The notes beneath the pieces were generated by a model. It did no database searches and had not been told where the DNA came from. It saw nothing but the letters and a program-made list of their open reading frames with translations. The translations under genes were made by a program, and so were the position numbers. From CAZMXP01 sp964570285 (GTDB lineage Bacteria > Planctomycetota > PLA2), in the NCBI GenBank assembly GCA_964570285.1, contig CAZMXP010000054.1, positions 1-33,291 on the forward strand: a stretch of DNA of 33,291 nt. The letters run 5' to 3'. Positions 1 through 8,006 of the stretch are shown piece after piece; positions within the stretch are counted from its first letter, which is position 1; each line of letters begins with the position of its first letter.

Positions 1-201
1 ATCGGGGACCACACCGCGATCGATCCGCTGGTGGAGCTGCTCGACAACACGAGCCAGCAGTCCCAGACGCGCGCGATGGCGGCGGTGGGCCTCGGCATGA
101 TCGGTGACCTTCGCGAGATCCCGGCGCTCGGCCGCCTCTCGAAGGACTTCAACTACCGCGCTTCGGTGCCCGACCTGGACGAGTTGCTCTTCATCCTCTG
201 A
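1..201 (+). CDS. HEAT-repeat protein, C-terminal end (partial)
   Basis: An open frame runs from the window edge to TGA at 199-201 and gives the last 66 residues of a longer protein. The residues around AIDPLVELLDNT and QTRAMAAVGLGMIGD have the paired-helix pattern of HEAT/PBS-type repeats (helix A with PLVELL, then a turn and helix B with an alanine-rich AAVGLGMIGD). Such repeats usually form protein-binding solenoids, so no catalytic role can be read from this fragment. A strong terminator follows about 30 bases downstream, which closes this transcription unit. The upstream part of the gene lies outside the window, so other domains are unknown. Confidence 0.8.
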   Translation: MGDHTAIDPLVELLDNTSQQSQTRAMAAVGLGMIGDLREIPALGRLSKDFNYRASVPDLDELLFIL

Positions 202-230
202 TTCCAGATCGCGACCGACCGTTCAATCCC

Positions 231-268
231 GACCCGGCGCCCTTGGGGGCGCCGGGTCTCTTTGTTTT
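231..268 (+). terminator. Rho-independent terminator after the HEAT-repeat gene
   Basis: A perfect 12-base-pair stem (231-242 with 247-258) encloses a four-base loop TTGG and is followed by a T-rich run (TCTTTGTTTT). It sits 30 bases downstream of the stop codon at 201, which is the expected place for an intrinsic terminator. Confidence 0.9.
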
Positions 269-397
269 CGCCCGCTGCGCGGGCCATGGGCCCTGAAGGG
301 CCCTCGCGGGGGTTTGCGGGTTTCGCGGCTCCAGCCCTCGCCCTCACGCCTTCAGCCAGTAGCCTGCCCCCTCCCCGCCCGGGTACCCTTCCGGCAG

Positions 398-1141
398 ATG
401 CTCCCCCTCGGCGTAACGGGCCTATGCCCGGCGATACCTTCGCACCGCCCGTCGGCGCCGGCACGCTGGTGGCGGTGCGATGGGGTGTGGGCAGGAGAGA
501 GGCTCTCGGCCACGCTCCGGCTCGACGCGGATGATCCTCCCGCCCTCGATGGCTGGACGGGGCTCTCCGCTCCCTGCTCCCTCCCGCGTCCCTTCCTCGC
601 CTCGCTCGGGCTTGCGGGTCCGAGGGGGGAGACGCTCCGCGCACTCTCCCGATTCACCGGGAGACGTCTCTTCTCGCTGGCGCGCTCCTTCGCCCGAGCC
701 CAGCCCCGCGGCCAGCGGCACCCGGCGAGGACGCCGCAGGAGAGCCTCTCAAGCCTCGACCGGCGCCGCCTGGCCAGATTTCACCGCGCCCTCCCGCTGC
801 TCTGTTCGACACCGACGCTGCCGTGGGAAAGGCCGGGCTCGGGCCCTCTCCTCGTCGAGGTGGACGTGCCTGCCGCCCTCCGAGCGCTGGGCCTCCCCTC
901 GTCCGCCCTCTCGGGGAATCTGCCGGAGGCGGTCTCGCGGCGCGCGGCGATCCTGACCGCGCTCAGCCATGCCGCCCTCGGCTTCCCGCTCGAGATCCGC
1001 CTGCCGGAGCTGGCGCTCGCGTGCAGCGAGGCCCTAGAGGCGCTTCTCGCCGCCGCCCTGGCCGCGTGGGTCGCGCTCAACAGTCCCGACACCGGCCCCT
1101 CCGCCGAGGCATGGATCCCCCTCCCCCCGCCACACTCCTAG
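398..1141 (+). CDS. Divergent DUF429-like protein (RNase H-fold, possibly inactive)
   Basis: The 247-residue frame has strongly GC-ended codons from about 500 onward, so that part is probably coding. Its second half resembles the DUF429 family (predicted nucleases of RNase H fold). GLSAPCSLPRPF (55-66) matches the family's GLDAPFSLPxPF strand, LPW then LLVEVDVPAALRALGLP (141-167) matches the LLEVYPAAALRxLGLP block, and SEALEALLAALAA-like text (210-223) matches the DALDALLAAL helix. The usual acidic residues are altered (GLD to GLS, DALDA to EALEA), so activity is doubtful. The N-terminus is uncertain. Residues before about 30 look non-coding in this frame, whereas the frame opened by ATG 424 looks coding until about 485, which suggests a +1 frameshift or a sequencing error near 480-505. 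A terminator follows directly. Family assignment is by eye. Confidence 0.5.
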   Translation: MLPLGVTGLCPAIPSHRPSAPARWWRCDGVWAGERLSATLRLDADDPPALDGWTGLSAPCSLPRPFLASLGLAGPRGETLRALSRFTGRRLFSLARSFARAQPRGQRHPARTPQESLSSLDRRRLARFHRALPLLCSTPTLPWERPGSGPLLVEVDVPAALRALGLPSSALSGNLPEAVSRRAAILTALSHAALGFPLEIRLPELALACSEALEALLAAALAAWVALNSPDTGPSAEAWIPLPPPHS

Positions 1142-1150
1142 GAACCGACA

Positions 1151-1190
1151 AGAGACCCCGCCGCGCTTTCTTGCGGCGGGGTCTCTTGTT
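1151..1190. terminator. Terminator between the DUF429-like gene and tRNA-Tyr
   Basis: A perfect 14-base-pair stem (1151-1164 with 1173-1186) with an eight-base loop is followed by TTGTT on the plus strand. It starts 10 bases after the stop at 1141 and abuts the CCA end of the minus-strand tRNA, so it could terminate transcription from both sides. Confidence 0.85.
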
Positions 1191-1275
1191 GGTGCCAGGG
1201 GAGGGATTTGAACCCCCGCAGCCCGAAGGCGCCAGATTTACAGTCTGGTGCGATTGACCACTCCGCCACCCTGGC
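1190..1275 (-). tRNA. tRNA-Tyr (GTA anticodon)
   Basis: The 86-base minus-strand sequence folds as a class II tRNA. A seven-pair acceptor (GCCAGGG with CCCTGGC) is followed by A and an encoded CCA. The anticodon stem CCAGA/TCTGG encloses loop CTGTAAA, giving anticodon GTA. A long variable arm contains a TTCG loop, and the T arm carries the TTCAAAT loop. The long variable arm is the normal form for bacterial tRNA-Tyr. Confidence 0.97.
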
Positions 1276-1328
1276 GTAGGCGCGGAGAGCGAAGGATAGC
1301 GCGCTTCGGGGACCGGTCAACTGATGGG

Positions 1329-4300
1329 CTACTGGGGAGGCCCTCCTCCGCCCTCTCCGGGGCCTACGTAGACCACGCCGGCGCCGTCGATGTCGGCGGC
1401 CACCTCCCCCGGGGCCCCCACCACTCCGACGTCGCCGATCACGGCGAGACTCAGGCCGAAGAGCCCGCCGCCCTGCGGATTCGGACTCACGATCTCGTCC
1501 TCGAACGACCCGTCCGCGAGCAGGAAGCTGGTGACCCGTCCCGACCCCTCGCCCGAGAAGGGCGAGCCGATGCCGACCGCGTCGCTCTTGCTCGCGAGCG
1601 ACAGGCCGAAGCCCGAGAAGGGTTCGGGATTGGGAGGATCGAACGCGAAGACGACTTCGCCCGTGGCGGGATCGATCAGATAGGCACGCCCGGCGTTGTC
1701 GACCTGGTTCGACGTAGCATCCGGGGCACCCACGAGCAGCCGGCGGTCGGCGAGCAGGTGCAGGGTGCGTCCGAAGGCGCCGCCGTCAGGCGCGTCGATC
1801 GTGCGCAGCAGCGCACCCGTGAGCCCGTCGAATACATGGACGGCGCCCGCGCCCTCGTTCTCGCCGGGCGCTCCCACGTAGACCGTGGTCCCGACCGTCG
1901 CCACGGCGGCTCCGAAGCCGCCTCCGCCCGCCGGGTTCGGGCTCGCGAGGATCGCCAGCGGGATGTCGACCACACAGTCGAAGTAGTAGACCCTTCCCGC
2001 CCCGCCCCTGTCGTCCACGGTCTCGAAGGGTGCTCCGACCGCGACGTTGGCGGCGGAGACGGCCACGGAGACGCCGAATCCCCCCTGGGGCTGCGGATTC
2101 GCGCTCTGGAACGCGAGGATCTGGGCGCCGGTCACCGGATTCAACAGATAGGCGCGGCCCGAGGCCGGCACGCCGAAAGAAGTCTCCCCTGGCGCGCCGA
2201 CCGCGAGGAAGAGCGGGTTGGAAGCCAGGGCGCTGCCGAAGGCCCCGTTCGCCACCCGGTTGGGGCTCCCGATCGTGGTGAGCAGGTTCCCCTGCTGCCC
2301 CTCCGCGCCGCTGAAGAGATAGACACGGCCCCTCCCGCCGTCCTCGCCGGGCGCGCCGACGCTAAGGGTGGTCCCGGCAAACGAGAGCGCCGTGCCGAAG
2401 GCCCCGCCATCCTCCGGGTTGGGACTCTCGAGCGTGACGGCGTCGCCGCCACCGTTGCCCTGGGTCGAGGAGAAGAAGTAGGCCCTGCCAGCATCCACCG
2501 GGTTCACGTCCTCCTGGTAGGCGCTGACGAGGAGTCCGAGCGGGGAGCCGGCGAGGGTGTGGCCGAAGAAGCCGTCGAACTCGGGATTGGGACTGCCTAT
2601 GCGTCCCACGAGGCTGCCCGCGTCGGTGAAGAGAAAGACCTCGCCCGACCCCATGCTGGTATAGGAACCGACGGCGATCAGCTCGCCCACCTGCGCGAGG
2701 CCCCGGCCGAAGCCGCCACTTGCCGAGTCCGGGTGGAAGAGGCGAAGCAGTTCGGCGCCGGTTTCGACATCGATGAGCCAGACCGCGCCCGCCGGGATGT
2801 TGAACGCCACCGACGCGAGCAGCGCGCCGTTGTAGGACGCGAGTTCAAGGCCGAACTGGCCCTGCGTCGCAGCCGGATCGGGCGCGAAGATCGTGTTCAG
2901 CAGCGCCCCCGTCTGGGCGTTGTAGACGTGGACGCCGCCGACGAGGCCGCCGGGACCCGGGGCATCGATCGCGGAGATACAGACGCGACCGCCCGCCTCG
3001 ACGATGTCCCACCCCCAGCCATTGCCGGCGCCGGCGGGGGCATAGGTCTGGATCACGTTTCCCGCGAGGTCCATGCGGTGGGCACGGGGCCCGCCCCCGG
3101 AGGGGGCGGTCACGAGGAACGAGTTGGCGTCGAACGACGCCAGCGCGCTGCCGAACTCGGACGACGACGCCGGGAGCGGATTCGGGATCTCGCGTACAAG
3201 GTTCCCGTTCAGATCGAAGACGACGACCTTGTTCGCGCCGGGTGCGCCGACGAGCAGCGCGCCGTTCACGGCGAGCACCGCTCTACCAAAGCGGGTGCCG
3301 GGATTGTTCCCCGCAGGGTCGGCAAGTTCGACCGGGAAGAAGCCCCCGAGATCGACAAGATAGGCCCGGCCGGCGGTCCCGAACTCGCCCGGCGATCCGA
3401 GCAGCACGTGGTTGGCGTCGACGATCGCGCAGAACTCCGCGTGGTGTCCGAAGTCCTGCGGGTTGGGGCTCTGCATCGTGACGAGCGCTCCGATGCGCCG
3501 GAGATAGCAGTGGCCCGCCCCGATGCGGCCCTGCGCAGTCTCGCCGGGGGCACCGATCAGCACTTCCGACGCTGCCGCATCGATCGCGACCGCGATCCCG
3601 TAGAAGCCTCCCGCCACCGGGTTGCCGCTCACAAATCTCTGGATGCGGCTCTTCGCGACGCGGTCGAAGAGGTAGGCGCTCCCCTCCCGGGCGGGCCCGG
3701 AGGGTCCATTGCTCTGCGCGAGACCGCCCTCCAGGAAGGGGGGCGGAGGGTCGTACGGCTCCGCGGGAGCCCCGATCACGACGCGGTCCCCGGCCGCGTC
3801 CAGACTCTCGCCGAAAAGGCCTTGATCGACCGGGGTACCCTGCAACGTGAGGCTCCCCTCCCCGAACGCATCGAGCACATAGACGCGCCCCGCCTCAGTG
3901 AAGTACCCCCCGGAGAACTGCGTGAGTTGGGGAACGTGGTCCGCGAGCGGCGCGCCGACCCAGAGTTCGCCGCCGATGGCGGCGAGCGCATGTCCGAAGC
4001 GGTTCACGCCGTCGTTCGGGTCCGGGGAGGCGAAGGTGCTGTCGAACGCCCCCGACGCGGCGCCGAACTTGTGTACGAGGCCGCGCGTGATCTCGCCTTG
4101 ATCGTCGGAGGGCGCCCCGACAAAGAGGTCATTGCCCTCCGCCGCGACGGCGAAGCCGAACTCCCCGCCGGAATTCGGCGTGGGCCGCTGAAGGGTCTGC
4201 AGCACCGATCCGGTCGCGCCATCGATCAGGTAGGCGACACCCTCGCCGTTGCTGCCGTTTCCGGGCGCCCCGACCAGGAGGTTGTTGCCGATGGCCGCGA

Positions 4301-5654
4301 TGGAACGGCCGAAGGAGCCGAAGGCCGCCGGCTGCGGATTTCCGATGCGGCGAACGACCGATCCCGTCGCCGGATCGACGATGTAGACCGCGCCGACGTC
4401 GGGGGCCTGGATGCCGTCCTCGAAGGGTGCCCCGATGACGAGGTTCGAACCCAGCCGCTCCAGCGCCTGTCCCCATCCCGTCTGGCGTGACAACGTGCGA
4501 ACGAATCCGCCGCCGCTCCCGAACAGATGGACATCGGTACCGCTCTGGTCGCTGCGCGGCTGGCCGACGGCGATGAGATCGCCGAGGTGCTCGACGGCGA
4601 GCCCGAACGCGCCCCCCTGCTCCAGGGAGGGCGACTCGAAGACGATGCCGGGCTGCCCCGTGCAGCAGTCGAAGAACTGCGCGAGGCCCGAACTGCCGTC
4701 GGTCCTGTGGAAGATGCCGACGATTCCCGTCCCGGCCTGCGTATGCAAGACCGCATCCCCGGCGGCCCCAAAGCCGCTCACGGTGCGCTCGAGCCTCCCG
4801 CTGGCGACGTCGTAGACAGAGAGCTCCGGCGCACCCTTGGCCCCGGCGACGATCGCGCGCGGCCCGTCGAGGGTCACGGCGAGGCCGAACTTCCCTCCCT
4901 GCGCGCTGAACGTATGGAGATCCTTGCCCGCCAGGTAGAGGTGGGCGAACCCGGCCCGCGGCGAGCCGACGAGGGTGAAGAGCCCCTGCTGCGCGACACT
5001 CGTGCCGAAGCCGGCAGGCCCGACCAGGGTCGAGACGATCGCCGCCCCCTGCGCCAAGTAGACGCGCCCTGCACCGGGCGCGCCGATCGCGACAACCTCC
5101 TCGGAGGACGCGAGCACGGACCCGAACGCCTCGCCCGCCGCGGCGAGGCTGCTCGTCAGCGTGCCGAGCAGATCCCCGGTGAGGCGGTCGCGCCGCTCCA
5201 CGGCCCCGCGCCCCGCATCACGCGTCGGCGCGCCCACCCAGAGTTCCTCCCCCGCCAGCGCGAGGGCGGATCCGAAAGCGCCCTCCGTGGCGACGATCGT
5301 GCGCAGCCTGTGGCCCCGCCGGATATCGTGGACGACGACGCGGTTCTCGAGGGGCACCCCGACGAAGAGTTCGTCGTCGCGCACCGCGAGGGCGGCGCCG
5401 AACCGCTCGCCCCCGCGCAGCGTGCGCTGCAGTCGACCCGTGGCCGCCTCGTAGACGTGGACCTGGTTCCGGTCGGGGGAGCCGACCGCGACGAGGTCCC
5501 CCGCGAGCGCGACCGCGCGCCCGAACTCCCCGCCCACGTTGGGGCTCCCGAGGGCGAGGCTCGGCCACCGGGGCACGGCGATGGGCGTGGAACCGCTCCC
5601 GCCGCACGCGGGGAGCAACGTGAGGAGCGCCGCACAGACTAGGGACGTTCTCAT
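1329..5654 (-). CDS. Giant FG-GAP repeat lipoprotein (28 repeats)
   Basis: The 1441-residue product starts with a lipoprotein signal (MRTSLVCAALLTLLPAC, lipobox LPAC, then GGSGS), so it is likely anchored in a membrane. The rest is a tandem array of about 50-residue units of the type PNPxGGxFGxxVA...LxVGAPxE...GxVYxFD..TG. These are integrin-alpha-like FG-GAP blades without the DxDGDG calcium loop typical of VCBS/CRTAC proteins. I count 28 units, which equals four seven-bladed propellers. The array ends in a short glycine/proline tail. The gene lies 70 bases downstream of the arylsulfotransferase-like gene on the same strand and is probably the last gene of that unit. Some units (7, 17, 18) are degenerate. 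A role in surface binding or adhesion is inferred from the fold only. Confidence 0.9.
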   Translation of the reverse strand: MRTSLVCAALLTLLPACGGSGSTPIAVPRWPSLALGSPNVGGEFGRAVALAGDLVAVGSPDRNQVHVYEAATGRLQRTLRGGERFGAALAVRDDELFVGVPLENRVVVHDIRRGHRLRTIVATEGAFGSALALAGEELWVGAPTRDAGRGAVERRDRLTGDLLGTLTSSLAAAGEAFGSVLASSEEVVAIGAPGAGRVYLAQGAAIVSTLVGPAGFGTSVAQQGLFTLVGSPRAGFAHLYLAGKDLHTFSAQGGKFGLAVTLDGPRAIVAGAKGAPELSVYDVASGRLERTVSGFGAAGDAVLHTQAGTGIVGIFHRTDGSSGLAQFFDCCTGQPGIVFESPSLEQGGAFGLAVEHLGDLIAVGQPRSDQSGTDVHLFGSGGGFVRTLSRQTGWGQALERLGSNLVIGAPFEDGIQAPDVGAVYIVDPATGSVVRRIGNPQPAAFGSFGRSIAAIGNNLLVGAPGNGSNGEGVAYLIDGATGSVLQTLQRPTPNSGGEFGFAVAAEGNDLFVGAPSDDQGEITRGLVHKFGAASGAFDSTFASPDPNDGVNRFGHALAAIGGELWVGAPLADHVPQLTQFSGGYFTEAGRVYVLDAFGEGSLTLQGTPVDQGLFGESLDAAGDRVVIGAPAEPYDPPPPFLEGGLAQSNGPSGPAREGSAYLFDRVAKSRIQRFVSGNPVAGGFYGIAVAIDAAASEVLIGAPGETAQGRIGAGHCYLRRIGALVTMQSPNPQDFGHHAEFCAIVDANHVLLGSPGEFGTAGRAYLVDLGGFFPVELADPAGNNPGTRFGRAVLAVNGALLVGAPGANKVVVFDLNGNLVREIPNPLPASSSEFGSALASFDANSFLVTAPSGGGPRAHRMDLAGNVIQTYAPAGAGNGWGWDIVEAGGRVCISAIDAPGPGGLVGGVHVYNAQTGALLNTIFAPDPAATQGQFGLELASYNGALLASVAFNIPAGAVWLIDVETGAELLRLFHPDSASGGFGRGLAQVGELIAVGSYTSMGSGEVFLFTDAGSLVGRIGSPNPEFDGFFGHTLAGSPLGLLVSAYQEDVNPVDAGRAYFFSSTQGNGGGDAVTLESPNPEDGGAFGTALSFAGTTLSVGAPGEDGGRGRVYLFSGAEGQQGNLLTTIGSPNRVANGAFGSALASNPLFLAVGAPGETSFGVPASGRAYLLNPVTGAQILAFQSANPQPQGGFGVSVAVSAANVAVGAPFETVDDRGGAGRVYYFDCVVDIPLAILASPNPAGGGGFGAAVATVGTTVYVGAPGENEGAGAVHVFDGLTGALLRTIDAPDGGAFGRTLHLLADRRLLVGAPDATSNQVDNAGRAYLIDPATGEVVFAFDPPNPEPFSGFGLSLASKSDAVGIGSPFSGEGSGRVTSFLLADGSFEDEIVSPNPQGGGLFGLSLAVIGDVGVVGAPGEVAADIDGAGVVYVGPGEGGGGPPQ

Positions 5655-5724
5655 GCCAAGAGGATCGCAGACAGAACCGACGCTTGCAGCCCTTTCCGCC
5701 GCGCCCCCCCGGCGCCCCCCGGGA

Positions 5725-7155
5725 CTACGGCCGAAGCCCGACGGGGAACTCGTCGGCGGCGAGCACCTCGGTCCGGTAGATCCACCAACCCGCGGTCGCG
5801 AGCGCGATCTCCCAGGCGACCTCGCCGATCGGGCTCACCTCGATGAGCCTCCCGCTGACGCCCGCCGTCGCAAGGATGTTGCCCGAGGGGAGGCGGTCCA
5901 CGTCGCCTAGGGCGAAGTCGTAGAGATCGGGCGTCGCGCGCCACGAGAAGACCTCCGTCGCGGTGCCGAGCACCTCGTCGAAGCGGACCTGCAGGATCCG
6001 GCTGTACTCGGGCGTGCGGAAGTTGCCGTTGTCCCAGAGCAGCAGCGACCCGTCGGCCTGCACTTCCGGCGCGTGCTGGTGGCGCATCAGGTCGGGCCCG
6101 CCGAGCCCCCCCTGCCCCAGCGTCACGCGGATGTCGCCCGAGGGGAACTCGATGCCCACGATGCGGTCGAAGTGTCGGATCGAGAGCCAGATGAGCCCGC
6201 GCGCCTCGTCCCACGCGATCGCGTTCGCGTGGCTCCAGTCCTTGCCGACGCGCGAGAGGCCGAGGAAGTCGTCCTCCGGAACGTCGAAGTCCTCCGGCCG
6301 GAAGTGGTCGAAGATGTTCCACTCCCAGAGGACCGTGTTGGTCTCCTTGTCGATCAGTTCGATCCCGTCGCCCTCGTAGACCTCCCCGTTGTGCGTCTCG
6401 AAGGTGTGCGTCATGTACATGCGCAGGCCCAGCGGCCCCTCGGTGATCTCGTGGTGCACCATGACGCCGGGGCGGCTCTGCCAGAGCGGGGAGCCGTCCC
6501 AGGTCATCTCGCGCCCGGTCATCGTGACCTGGCCCGCCGGGGAGGCCTCGCTCTTCGCGAAGAGCAGCGTCCCCTCCGGCGTCACCTCCGCGACGCCGAT
6601 CGTCGCGACGCCGGTGTCGCGATGCCACCAGACGATCTCGCCCGCGTCGTTGACGACCGCGATCAGCGGGATGCGCCCCTCGCCGGGCGGCGGCGCGATG
6701 CGGATCAGCGGCACGAGCAGGTAGTCGCGCGCGCTGCGCCGCTTGGTGTCGGTGCGCAACTCGAAGCGCGGCATCCAGTCGGGCACGACGCGCACGCGGA
6801 AGCGCGAGAGGCCGGTCGCGGCGAGCGTGTTGTTCTGCGCGCCCAGCACCTCGACCTGCGCGTAGTAGACCTCCCCGTCCGCGAGCGCACGGCTCATGCG
6901 CGCCCCGAGCGCGCCGCCCACCTCGATGAACTCGACGATGCTCTTGCGCGAGGCGTCGCGGTAGATCGCGACCCGGTAGCGCTCCGCGCCCGGGAACGGC
7001 GTCCAGCGGAAGCGCGCCCGCGCGTCATTGGCGGCCCCCTCGTCGCTCGGCGTCAGCAGGCGGAAGGAGAGCGGAGCGATCGCGAGGCGGGCGAGGCGCG
7101 TGCCGTTGTCGCAGGCCGCGAGCATCGCGAGCAGGACCGGGAGCGTGCGGATCAT
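5725..7155 (-). CDS. Arylsulfotransferase-like (ASST family) lipoprotein
   Basis: The 476-residue product has a lipoprotein signal (MIRTLPVLLAMLAAC, lipobox LAAC, Cys15). It continues with a fibronectin-like domain (about 30-123) and a beta-propeller typical of the arylsulfotransferase superfamily (PF05935/PF14269; about 145-455). Hallmarks are GEIVWWHRD (172-180), DWSHANAIAWD (306-316), LIWLSIRHFDRIVGIEFPSG (321-340), MRHQHAPEV (357-365) and LWDNGNFRTPEYSR (373-386). His234/235, His309 and His359/361 are candidates for the active-site histidines of AssT. Known family members move sulfate between phenolic esters; many homologues are annotated only by fold, so the substrate is open. The ATG overlaps the TGA of the amidase gene by four bases (ATGA), which implies translational coupling. 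Confidence 0.88.
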   Translation of the reverse strand: MIRTLPVLLAMLAACDNGTRLARLAIAPLSFRLLTPSDEGAANDARARFRWTPFPGAERYRVAIYRDASRKSIVEFIEVGGALGARMSRALADGEVYYAQVEVLGAQNNTLAATGLSRFRVRVVPDWMPRFELRTDTKRRSARDYLLVPLIRIAPPPGEGRIPLIAVVNDAGEIVWWHRDTGVATIGVAEVTPEGTLLFAKSEASPAGQVTMTGREMTWDGSPLWQSRPGVMVHHEITEGPLGLRMYMTHTFETHNGEVYEGDGIELIDKETNTVLWEWNIFDHFRPEDFDVPEDDFLGLSRVGKDWSHANAIAWDEARGLIWLSIRHFDRIVGIEFPSGDIRVTLGQGGLGGPDLMRHQHAPEVQADGSLLLWDNGNFRTPEYSRILQVRFDEVLGTATEVFSWRATPDLYDFALGDVDRLPSGNILATAGVSGRLIEVSPIGEVAWEIALATAGWWIYRTEVLAADEFPVGLRP

Positions 7156-7940
7156 CGAGAGTCTCCGAGCTGTCTCGCGCGCGCGAGCAGGCGCTCCCAG
7201 TCGAAGGCGGGACCGGGGTCGACCTTCGCGCGCGTGAGGTGGTAGTGGCCGACCAGTCCGGGGAAGGCGAGCGCCTCCCCGTCGGGCAGCGTCGTCGTGG
7301 CAACGGATTGCCGGGGGGTGCGGGGGGCGTCGAGGCGGATCCTCGGCAGGACGCGTGCCAGCCCCGCGGCGAGGTGGGCGAGCGCCTCGTACTGCGCGTC
7401 GGTGAAAGGGGCCTGATGGAGCCTCGCTCCATGGATCTCCCCGGTCACGTCCATGCCCTCGGAGCGCACGGGGAAGGCGCCCAGGTTCGCGATCTCGACA
7501 CCCACCGAGCGGTCGTTGGCCTCCGCGGCGTGCCAGGCGCGCTCCTTCAGGTCGAGCGTCTGGTAGATCGTGCCGTCGAGGTCGAGCAGGAAGTGGCAGG
7601 AGAGCTTGCGCCGATGGTGCAGGATCTCGAAACAGCGCCGCGAGGTTCCGGCGGCGTCGTAGTGGAGGACGAGTTGGTGCACGTGCTCGCGCAACGCGGC
7701 CAGCGAGACCGGGAGCGCGAGCCCGCGCCGCGCCCCGAAGCGGGCTTCGGGAGGCCCCTCGCGCGTGGCGGTCCCATACGCGTCGAATCCCCCGGGCCCG
7801 GTCCAGAGCACGACACGCGTCCCGATCGGGATGCGCTCGCCGCAGGCGACGATCTCGTCGCCGCGCGCCGCGGTCCCGGCGGGGGCGCTCGATGCGCACG
7901 CGAGGGCGAGCAGGGGCAGCAGCGTCAAGATGCCGGGCAC
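7152..7940 (-). CDS. N-acetylmuramoyl-L-alanine amidase (Amidase_2) lipoprotein
   Basis: The 262-residue product should cleave the amide bond between N-acetylmuramic acid and the peptide stem of peptidoglycan, as AmpD/T7 lysozyme-type zinc amidases do. His93 in LVLHYDA, Glu149 in VGVEIANLG, His232 in GHYHLTRAK, Lys239 and Asp241 in AKVDPGP match the zinc ligands and catalytic residues of AmpD. The core CHFLLDLDGTIYQTLD (115-130) and RAWHAAEANDRSVG (134-147) is typical. The GTG start at 7940 is preferred because it gives a lipoprotein leader (VPGILTLLPLLALAC). It is the first gene of the unit with the sulfotransferase-like and FG-GAP genes and is divergent from the cytochrome gene. Envelope location is inferred from the lipobox. 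Confidence 0.9.
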   Translation of the reverse strand: MPGILTLLPLLALACASSAPAGTAARGDEIVACGERIPIGTRVVLWTGPGGFDAYGTATREGPPEARFGARRGLALPVSLAALREHVHQLVLHYDAAGTSRRCFEILHHRRKLSCHFLLDLDGTIYQTLDLKERAWHAAEANDRSVGVEIANLGAFPVRSEGMDVTGEIHGARLHQAPFTDAQYEALAHLAAGLARVLPRIRLDAPRTPRQSVATTTLPDGEALAFPGLVGHYHLTRAKVDPGPAFDWERLLARARQLGDSR

Positions 7941-8006
7941 GCACGGCCATTGGGCCAGAATCGCCGCGCGAAGGGAAGAGCGGAAGTCCGCGGATAGAAT
8001 TCGCGT
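7941..8006. promoter_or_regulatory. Divergent promoter region, amidase / cytochrome
   Basis: Only 66 bases separate the divergent start codons, so both promoters must lie here or inside the coding ends. TAGAAT at 7995-8000 resembles a -10 box for the plus strand, but it is only six bases before the GTG and has no convincing -35 partner. No operator-like palindrome stands out. Confidence 0.35.

Noticed and set aside
1248..4490. Long open frame of 1080 codons on the plus strand opposite the FG-GAP gene
   Set aside because: Its composition (rich in Arg, Glu, Asp, His, with no domain) is the mirror of high-GC codons on the other strand. The minus-strand product has clear repeats and a lipobox.
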